DNA of 19,457 nucleotides from an uncultured Megasphaera sp. Lineage in GTDB: Bacteria > Bacillota > Negativicutes > Veillonellales > Megasphaeraceae. The notes under the pieces are model-generated. The model was not told the DNA's origin and did no database searches. It saw only the letters and a list, made by a program, of their open reading frames with translations. The position numbers were made by a program, and so were the translations under genes. Shown in pieces: positions 14,402 to 19,457 of this stretch (within the stretch, counting starts at the first letter, position 1; every line of letters begins with the position of its first letter). Location of the stretch: the NCBI RefSeq assembly GCF_958350005.1, contig NZ_CATWFF010000018.1, positions 1 to 19,457 on the forward strand, read 5' to 3'.

Positions 14402-15749
14402 ATTGTTTGGTACAGATGGCGTGCGGGGCGTGGCAAACGACTCGCTCACACCGGAGTTGGCATATCATTTGGGACGGGCTGCGGCCTGCATTTTTGGACA
14501 GGATAAAGAACATCCCACCTTCCTCATTGGCCGTGATACGCGGCGGTCCGGTACGATGCTGGCTGATATTCTGGCTGCAGGCATTGCTTCAGCCGGCGGT
14601 GACTGCTACATGGCCGGCGTCATTCCCACTCCGGCGATTGCGTACCTGACAAGAATCCATCATATGGATGCAGGTGTCATGATTTCGGCATCTCATAATC
14701 CCTTTGAATATAACGGCATTAAATTCTTTGACGGCTACGGCTACAAGCTTCCTGATGAAATGGAAGACAAAATTGAAGAATACATGATGAAAGACGAACG
14801 GGCAGGCCTGCAGAGCAGACCTACGGGAGCCGGCATCGGCACCATTTCCGAATGGAATGATCTGCAGAAAGAATATGCCGATTTTATCGTGAAATCGACG
14901 CAGGTCGATCTGACAGGACTTAAAGTGGTCCATGATTCGGCCAATGGCTCTGCATCCTTCATTGGTCCGGATGTTTTCCGCCGTCTCGGCGCAGAAGTTA
15001 TTGCTATTCATAACGAACCAAACGGCGTGAATATTAATGATAACTGCGGGTCTACCCATTTGGAAAGCCTGAAGCAGGCCGTACTGGAATATGGAGCAGA
15101 CGTAGGCATTGCCAATGACGGCGATGCAGACCGCTGCCTGGCTGTTGATGAAAAGGGAAATGACATGGACGGCGACCAGATTATGCTCCTGTGTGCCCTG
15201 AAACTGAAAGAAGAAGGACGGCTGAAGCAGAATACTGTCGTCGGTACGGTCATGAGCAATATTGGCTTCCACAAGGCGCTGAAACAGTTTGGCTGCCAGT
15301 CGGAAGTCACGGCTGTAGGCGACCGGTATGTACTGGAAAAAATGCGCAAAGACGGCTACTGCCTCGGCGGGGAACAGTCCGGTCATATTATTTTCCTCGA
15401 TTATAATACGACTGGTGACGGCCTGCTTACGGCCGTACAGCTGCTCAGCATTATGAAGCAGCGCGGCAAGCCCCTGTCGGAACTGGCCGCTCTCATGACC
15501 CGCTATCCCCAGATTTTGAAGAACGTCCGCGTTCAGACCAAATCGGGATGGGAAGACAATACGCTGATTATGGCAGCTATTGCCGCCGGTGAAGCCGAAC
15601 TGGGCGATGAAGGCCGGATTCTTGTCCGCCCGTCCGGTACGGAACCGCTGATCCGCGTCATGGCCGAAGGGCCGGACCTGGAACAGCTGCAGCGCATTGT
15701 CGATGACATTGCCGCCATTGTAGAACATGAAATGGGGCCGTCGAAATAA
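14394..15749 (+). CDS. glmM: Phosphoglucosamine mutase
   Basis: Converts glucosamine-6-phosphate to glucosamine-1-phosphate for UDP-GlcNAc and peptidoglycan synthesis. At 451 aa it is the usual length. Motifs in order: FGTDGVRG (5-12), the phosphoserine loop MISASHNP with catalytic Ser100 and the following NGIKFF, the Mg2+ loop DGDADR (242-247), the sugar-binding GGEQSGHI, and the phosphate-binding RPSGTEP (412-418). The ATG at 14394 has GGAGGT at 14381-14386 and overlaps the preceding gene by 8 nt. The cdaA-cdaR-glmM association is conserved in Firmicutes, where GlmM can bind and inhibit CdaA. A terminator follows, separating it from glmS. Confidence 0.97.
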   Translation: MARLFGTDGVRGVANDSLTPELAYHLGRAAACIFGQDKEHPTFLIGRDTRRSGTMLADILAAGIASAGGDCYMAGVIPTPAIAYLTRIHHMDAGVMISASHNPFEYNGIKFFDGYGYKLPDEMEDKIEEYMMKDERAGLQSRPTGAGIGTISEWNDLQKEYADFIVKSTQVDLTGLKVVHDSANGSASFIGPDVFRRLGAEVIAIHNEPNGVNINDNCGSTHLESLKQAVLEYGADVGIANDGDADRCLAVDEKGNDMDGDQIMLLCALKLKEEGRLKQNTVVGTVMSNIGFHKALKQFGCQSEVTAVGDRYVLEKMRKDGYCLGGEQSGHIIFLDYNTTGDGLLTAVQLLSIMKQRGKPLSELAALMTRYPQILKNVRVQTKSGWEDNTLIMAAIAAGEAELGDEGRILVRPSGTEPLIRVMAEGPDLEQLQRIVDDIAAIVEHEMGPSK

Positions 15750-15752
15750 GTA

Positions 15753-15781
15753 TTGACCAATACGGTAAAATATATTAAAAT
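15753..15781 (+). promoter_or_regulatory. Candidate glmS promoter overlapping the glmM terminator
   Basis: TTGACC (15753-15758), 17 nt, TAAAAT (15776-15781). The start point would be near 15788, inside the left arm of the terminator that follows, so this promoter's own RNA could not form the full hairpin while read-through RNA from glmM would. It would give a leader of about 70 nt before the ribozyme cleavage site. Confidence 0.5.
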
Positions 15782-15784
15782 GTG

Positions 15785-15824
15785 GGAATGAAGTTTGTCG
15801 ACGACTTCATTCCTGCTTTTTTTT
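15785..15824 (+). terminator. Intrinsic terminator after glmM
   Basis: GGAATGAAGT (15785-15794) pairs with ACTTCATTCC (15804-15813) around a 9-nt loop, followed after three bases by a run of eight T's (15817-15824). Confidence 0.8.
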
Positions 15825-15857
15825 GCAGGCGTTTGGAAATCCGTTCGTAAAATGGAT

Positions 15858-15994
15858 AGCGCTAGTGCCTGATATACGTAATCGGGCAGACGAGGAAGAG
15901 GAGTATCGAATACATCAGCGGATGCCTCTCGGCAGCTCAGTCGTTACAGAATGAGGAAAACATCGCGGCAACGGGGTGGACAAATTCATTCTGG
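15858..15994 (+). ncRNA. glmS ribozyme (glucosamine-6-phosphate-responsive self-cleaving riboswitch)
   Basis: The leader of glmS matches the glmS ribozyme. The cleavage context A|GCGC is at 15858-15862. P1 is TGCCTGAT (15866-15873) with ATCGGGCA (15881-15888). Then come the conserved core blocks GACGAGG (15889-15895), TATCGA (15904-15909) and GCGGATGCCTC (15918-15928), with P2-type pairing of AGAGG (15897-15901) and CCTCT (15925-15929). A short P3 (CGGC 15930-15933 with GTCG 15940-15943) is followed by P4, CAGAATGA (15947-15954) with TCATTCTG (15986-15993). The element ends 20 nt before the glmS ribosome site. In known cases glucosamine-6-phosphate triggers cleavage and mRNA loss, giving product feedback on GlmS. 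The 3' boundary is approximate. Confidence 0.93.
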
Positions 15995-16028
15995 CGGGCA
16001 GTACTATAACACCAGGAGGTACACTATC

Positions 16029-17858
16029 ATGTGTGGTATCGTAGGGTATATTGGAAACAGAGAAGCTGCTGATTTTTTGATGGATGGTCTGGCAAAGCTG
16101 GAATATCGCGGCTATGATTCGGCAGGTATTGCCGTGTATCATGACAATGTCATCAGTGTAAGAAAAAAGAAGGGACGTCTGGTCAATCTGGTCAAGGAAC
16201 TGCAGGAACATCCTGTGTCCGGCACAGTCGGAATTGGTCATACCCGCTGGGCAACGCACGGCGGTCCGTCCGATATTAATGCTCATCCCCATACGGATGA
16301 AAAAGGCAATTTTGCCATCGTCCATAATGGCATTATTGAAAACTATATGGAACTGAAAGACGAACTGCTGAAGAAAGGGTACCATTTCAAGTCGGAAACG
16401 GACTCGGAAGTAGTTGCCCATTTGTGCGCTGACATGTATGACGGTGATTTTACCAGTACGGTGCGCCGTGTGCTGGCCCGCCTGAAAGGTTCTTATTCGC
16501 TCGTATTCATGTGTAAGTTTGAACCGGATAAAATTATCTGCAGCAAACAGGATAATCCTCTGATTATCGGCCTGGGAGACGGAGAAAATTATATTGCTTC
16601 CGATATTCCGGCTATTCTGGCCTATACGCGCAAAACCTATATTATGAATGACGGTGAAATTGCCATCGTCGAAAAAGACCGGGTCTGGGTAACAGATCTG
16701 CAGGGGAATCCTATTTCCAAAAAAGTATTTGAAGTCAGCTGGGATGCCAAAGCGGCAGAAAAAGGCGGCTATGAACATTTCATGCTGAAGGAAATTTATG
16801 AACAGCCTAAAGCCATTAAGGATACGATTAGCTGCCGTATTGATGAAAAGGCCTTTCAGGTTCATTTCGACGAATTGAAGTGGACCGCTGAAGATGTCAA
16901 TTCCATTGGCAAAATCGTGATTACTGCCTGCGGCACAGCCTATCACGCCGGTCTTCTGGCCAAGTACTTTATTGAAAAACTGGCCCGCATTCCCGTAGAA
17001 GTGGATATTGCCTCGGAATATCGCTACCGGAACCCCCTGACGGACAGCAAGACCTTGTGCATCGTTATCAGTCAGTCCGGTGAAACCATTGATACTCTGG
17101 CAGCGCTGAAAGAAGCAAAACGGCTGGGCGCCCGTTCGCTGGCTGTTACCAACGTCGTGGGCTCTTCCATTTCCCGCGAAGCCGATCAGGTCGTATATAC
17201 CTGGGCCGGCCCGGAAATTGCCGTGGCCTCGACGAAAGCCTATACGACGCAGCTCGTTACGCTCCTGCTCATTGCGCTCTACATGGGCCGGTTAAACGGC
17301 CGCCTGACGCCGGAACGGGAAATGCAGATTTTAAAAGATCTGACAGCCGTACCGGAACAGTGCCAGAAGATTTTTGCCCATGCAGAAGATATTAAAGGCC
17401 TTTGCCCGTCCTTTAAAGGCAAAGAAGATGTGTTCTTTATCGGCCGTTCCATGGACTATGGCCTGGCTATGGAAGGGGCCCTGAAACTGAAGGAAATTTC
17501 CTATATTCATGCTGAATCCTATGCCGGCGGTGAACTCAAGCACGGCACACTGTCTCTCATTGAAGACGGCGTTCCCGTTATTGCCCTGGCTACACAGAAA
17601 GATGTAGAAGAAAAGATGATCAGCAATATTAAGGAAGTAAAAGCCCGCGGCGCCTATGTCATCGGCGTCGTGCAGGAAGGGGATACGGAAGTCGCCAAAA
17701 CGGTGGACTCGATCATTACCGTGCCGGCTTCAGACAGCTTTACTGTCTCAGTCATGGCTATTATTCCCCTGCAGCTTCTGGCCTATTATATTGCCGTAAG
17801 CCGCGGCAATGATGTCGATAAGCCAAGAAATCTGGCAAAAAGCGTTACTGTAGAATAA
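16029..17858 (+). CDS. glmS: Glutamine-fructose-6-phosphate aminotransferase (isomerizing)
   Basis: Makes glucosamine-6-phosphate from fructose-6-phosphate and glutamine, the committed step to UDP-GlcNAc. The ATG at 16029 (AGGAGGT at 16014-16020) gives 609 aa with the N-terminal MCGIVGYIG whose Cys2 becomes the catalytic residue after Met removal; the frame is open upstream only through the ribozyme. The glutaminase domain spans about 2-220 (GHTRWATHGGPSDINAHPH, HNGIIENY, SETDSEV). Two SIS sugar-isomerase domains follow (TACGTAYHAG, ISQSGETIDTLAAL, VASTKAYTTQ; then FIGRSMDYGLAMEGALKLKEISYIHAESY), and the protein ends with the typical KPRNLAKSVTVE. Its product feeds GlmM just upstream. Confidence 0.98.
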   Translation: MCGIVGYIGNREAADFLMDGLAKLEYRGYDSAGIAVYHDNVISVRKKKGRLVNLVKELQEHPVSGTVGIGHTRWATHGGPSDINAHPHTDEKGNFAIVHNGIIENYMELKDELLKKGYHFKSETDSEVVAHLCADMYDGDFTSTVRRVLARLKGSYSLVFMCKFEPDKIICSKQDNPLIIGLGDGENYIASDIPAILAYTRKTYIMNDGEIAIVEKDRVWVTDLQGNPISKKVFEVSWDAKAAEKGGYEHFMLKEIYEQPKAIKDTISCRIDEKAFQVHFDELKWTAEDVNSIGKIVITACGTAYHAGLLAKYFIEKLARIPVEVDIASEYRYRNPLTDSKTLCIVISQSGETIDTLAALKEAKRLGARSLAVTNVVGSSISREADQVVYTWAGPEIAVASTKAYTTQLVTLLLIALYMGRLNGRLTPEREMQILKDLTAVPEQCQKIFAHAEDIKGLCPSFKGKEDVFFIGRSMDYGLAMEGALKLKEISYIHAESYAGGELKHGTLSLIEDGVPVIALATQKDVEEKMISNIKEVKARGAYVIGVVQEGDTEVAKTVDSIITVPASDSFTVSVMAIIPLQLLAYYIAVSRGNDVDKPRNLAKSVTVE

Positions 17859-17867
17859 AGGTATATG

Positions 17868-17896
17868 ATGAGGAGCCCCGCCGGGGCTCCTCATTT
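17868..17896 (+). terminator. Terminator-like hairpin after glmS
   Basis: A GC-rich perfect stem, ATGAGGAGCCCC (17868-17879) with GGGGCTCCTCAT (17883-17894), has a 3-nt loop but only TTT after it. The stem is strong enough to act as a terminator despite the short U tract. Confidence 0.65.
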
Positions 17897-17912
17897 GGCT
17901 GTGTACAGGCCG

Positions 17913-17929
17913 ATGTATTTTGAATACAT
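17913..17929. promoter_or_regulatory. 17-bp palindrome upstream of the aminotransferase promoter
   Basis: ATGTATT-TTG-AATACAT is a perfect 7-bp inverted repeat with a 3-nt centre, 23 nt before the -35 box. Its form resembles NsrR-type (Rrf2 family) operators such as ATGTATTTTAAATACAT, recalled from the literature. An activator or repressor site is possible. Confidence 0.4.
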
Positions 17930-17951
17930 ACGGGGGCTTTGGCTCTTGTTA

Positions 17952-17980
17952 TTGTCAGAAAGTATGGATTGTGGTATAAA
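17952..17980 (+). promoter_or_regulatory. Promoter of the aminotransferase gene
   Basis: TTGTCA (17952-17957), 17-nt spacer and TATAAA (17975-17980) preceded by TGG, an extended -10. The start point is expected near 17987, giving a short leader before the start codon at 18015. Confidence 0.75.
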
Positions 17981-18014
17981 TGAAGATGTAATTTGTAGAG
18001 GGAGTTGATTTACT

Positions 18015-19268
18015 ATGACAAAGAGTGTTGCTGCACCCCAGGCTAAAGGGAAGAGTGCAGAAGACAAGATTTTTGGCGCTAATAACCGGGCAACGGCGCT
18101 GGCAGAACAGCTGGGAGCCGATAAGGTCATTAACGGTACGGTCGGCTCTATTTTGGATGAAGACGGCAACCTGGTCATGCTGGACGTCGTCCAAAAGGCA
18201 TATAAAGCCTTGACGCCGAAAGAAATTGTGGCCTATGCGCCTATTCAGGGATATCCGGATTACCTGGAAGCGGTCATCGATCAGTGTTTCGGTGAATCCC
18301 GTCCGGAAGGATATATCCGGGCCTGTGCTACGTCCGGCGGTTCCGGCGTTCTCCATCATGTCATTCACAACTATTCCGAATGGGGCGACGATATTCTGAC
18401 CAGTGACTGGCACTGGGGCGCCTACAATTCCATGTGCACCGACAATGGCCGTCATTTGCGCGAATTTGAACTGATTGGTCCAGACGGCAAATTTAATCTG
18501 GAAAGTTTTAAAGCCAATGTAACGGACATGGTGGCCAAACAGTACAACACGGTCATTATCATCAACTCCCCGGCCAACAATCCGACGGGATTTGCCCTGT
18601 CCTCGGAAGACTGGGATCACGTTCTGGCCTTCCTGAAAGACGTCGTCAACGGCAAAGATAAGAATATCATTCTTGTGTCCGATGTTGCCTATCTGGATTA
18701 CAGCGGTGAAAAGCAGGAATGCCGCAAGTTCTTCAAGAAATTTGGCAATTTGCCGTCCAATATCCTCGTCGTCGTAGCCTATACGTGCAGCAAGGGCTTT
18801 ACCATGTATGGCCAGCGCATGGGTGCCATGATCTGCGTTACGTCCAGCAAAGACGTTGCCGATGAATTCGTAGCCATCAATCAGTATACGAGCCGTGCCA
18901 CCTGGTCCAATTCCAACAGTGCGGCCATGAAGGCCATGGTCAATATCTGCAAGGACCCGAAGAAAGTGGCAGAACTCGATGCCGAACGGGCAGAATATCT
19001 GGAACTCATTAAGGAACGGGCGGACCTGTTTATGAAAGAAGCCAAGGAATGCGGCCTGAAGTACCTGCCGTATCTGTCGGGATTCTTTATTACCATTCCC
19101 ATGGAAGGATCGCAGAAGGTGTGTGACCTCATGGAAAAAGAACATATCTTCCTCGTGCCGCTGGGCAAGGGGATTCGCCTGGCTGTATGCTCTGTTTCGA
19201 AGAAAAAGATTGCCGGTCTGGCTGCTAAAATCAAAGCAGCTGTGGAAGCAACGGGAGCAAAGCAGTAG
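18015..19268 (+). CDS. Class I pyridoxal-phosphate aminotransferase (aromatic/aspartate type)
   Basis: A 417-aa cytosolic PLP enzyme of fold type I. The layout is closest, by eye, to the aspartate/tyrosine aminotransferase subgroup (E. coli AspC/TyrB): VGSILDEDGN near residue 43, YAPIQGYPDYLEAV, ATSGGSGVLHHV, SDWHWGAYNSMC, INSPANNPTGFAL with NPTG at 189-192, SDVAYLDY with Asp223 and Tyr226, and the Schiff-base Lys260 in YTCSKGFTMYGQRMG, where Arg268 is the expected phosphate ligand. The ATG at 18015 has GGAG at 18001-18004. It has its own promoter, so it is an independent unit from glmS. The substrate (aspartate, aromatic or other) cannot be settled from sequence alone. Confidence 0.9.
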   Translation: MTKSVAAPQAKGKSAEDKIFGANNRATALAEQLGADKVINGTVGSILDEDGNLVMLDVVQKAYKALTPKEIVAYAPIQGYPDYLEAVIDQCFGESRPEGYIRACATSGGSGVLHHVIHNYSEWGDDILTSDWHWGAYNSMCTDNGRHLREFELIGPDGKFNLESFKANVTDMVAKQYNTVIIINSPANNPTGFALSSEDWDHVLAFLKDVVNGKDKNIILVSDVAYLDYSGEKQECRKFFKKFGNLPSNILVVVAYTCSKGFTMYGQRMGAMICVTSSKDVADEFVAINQYTSRATWSNSNSAAMKAMVNICKDPKKVAELDAERAEYLELIKERADLFMKEAKECGLKYLPYLSGFFITIPMEGSQKVCDLMEKEHIFLVPLGKGIRLAVCSVSKKKIAGLAAKIKAAVEATGAKQ

Positions 19269-19293
19269 GCCGAGTATAGTACAATAGAAATAC

Positions 19294-19329
19294 ACAGGCT
19301 GGCACAACATGGGGATGATGCCGGCCTGT
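19294..19329 (+). terminator. Hairpin after the aminotransferase gene
   Basis: ACAGGCTGGCA (19294-19304) pairs with TGCCGGCCTGT (19319-19329), 11 bp with one G-U pair and a 14-nt loop. Only a broken T stretch (TCATTT) follows, so it may be a weak terminator or a leader structure of the next gene. Confidence 0.4.
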
Positions 19330-19352
19330 TCATTTAGAAAGGGGTATGCACT

Positions 19353-19457
19353 ATGTTTTCTACGATTGGGATCTGCGGTGTCGGTAATATGGGGAAGGCC
19401 AGTGCCAAGGGATTGGCTGCATCAGGCCTGATTCCGGCTGATCATATCTTTTTATAC
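19353..19457 (+). CDS. proC: Pyrroline-5-carboxylate reductase, 5' part (cut by window edge)
   Basis: Thirty-five codons are visible, starting MFSTIGICGVGNMGKASAKG. The dinucleotide-binding motif GxGxMG at the very N-terminus followed by an A-x-G-L-x-x-SG pattern is the typical opening of ProC, which reduces pyrroline-5-carboxylate to proline with NAD(P)H. The ATG at 19353 has AAAGGGG (19338-19344) before it; an ATG at 19346 is out of frame. Other members of the F420-oxidoreductase-like NADP-binding family share this start, so the call rests on a short stretch. Confidence 0.7.
   Translation, partial: MFSTIGICGVGNMGKASAKGLAASGLIPADHIFLY

Noticed and set aside
14589..15728. Minus-strand 379-aa open frame
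   Set aside because: It is fully antisense to glmM, whose motifs are unambiguous. Long antisense frames follow from the codon bias here.
15832..15853. Promoter just before the ribozyme (TTTGGA / TAAAAT)
   Set aside because: The spacer is only 10 nt and the start point would lie at or after the cleavage site.
15915..16946. Minus-strand 343-aa open frame
   Set aside because: It is antisense to glmS and the ribozyme, with no domain character.
17955..19310. Minus-strand 451-aa open frame
   Set aside because: It is antisense to the aminotransferase and shows no family features.
1..19457. Mobile elements, CRISPR arrays, tRNA or rRNA genes
   Set aside because: No repeat arrays, transposase or integrase motifs, or structured RNA genes other than the glmS ribozyme were seen.

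Overview
This 19.5 kb stretch reads as core chromosome of a low- to mid-GC anaerobic Bacillota. The evidence is strong AGGAGG-type ribosome sites, a CggR-type glycolytic regulator, a cdaA-cdaR-glmM cluster and a glmS ribozyme in front of glmS. Protein flavour and layout make a Negativicutes member (Megasphaera- or Dialister-like) my best guess. That is an impression from the sequences, not a phylogenetic result. No phage, transposon, CRISPR, tRNA or rRNA was seen.

Region 1 (1-8530, + strand) is a glycolysis cluster: gap1, gpmI, gap2, cggR, gap3, pgk, tpiA, closed by a strong bidirectional terminator. Its most unusual property is three different type I glyceraldehyde-3-phosphate dehydrogenase genes within about 6 kb. 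Gap1 looks like the enterobacterial GapA type and keeps the NAD-selective Asp and Pro. Gap2 has Asn in place of the NAD-selective Asp and resembles Bacillus GapB. Gap3 sits in the classical cggR-gap-pgk-tpi position but has a rewritten active-site helix and cofactor-pocket residues like those of photosynthetic NADP-using GAPDHs. A CggR-like operator lies in the gap1 leader, not directly in front of cggR.

Region 2 (8551-10162, - strand) is a phosphate uptake pair: a DUF47/PhoU-like protein followed by a PiT transporter, overlapping by 8 nt. The pair converges on tpiA and shares its terminator.

Region 3 (10416-10946, + strand) is a single Rrf2-family regulator, diverging from the phosphate pair. 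A perfect 8-bp inverted repeat lies over its -10 box, and a terminator follows.

Region 4 (11046-17858, + strand) joins c-di-AMP synthesis to amino-sugar synthesis: cdaA, cdaR, a COG2509-type FAD dehydrogenase and glmM, all tightly packed. A terminator follows, then a glmS ribozyme and glmS. GlmS makes glucosamine-6-phosphate, which GlmM isomerises. The ribozyme provides product feedback on glmS.

Region 5 (17859-19457, + strand) has a class I aminotransferase under its own strong promoter, then the first 35 codons of a pyrroline-5-carboxylate reductase (proC-like) cut by the window edge.
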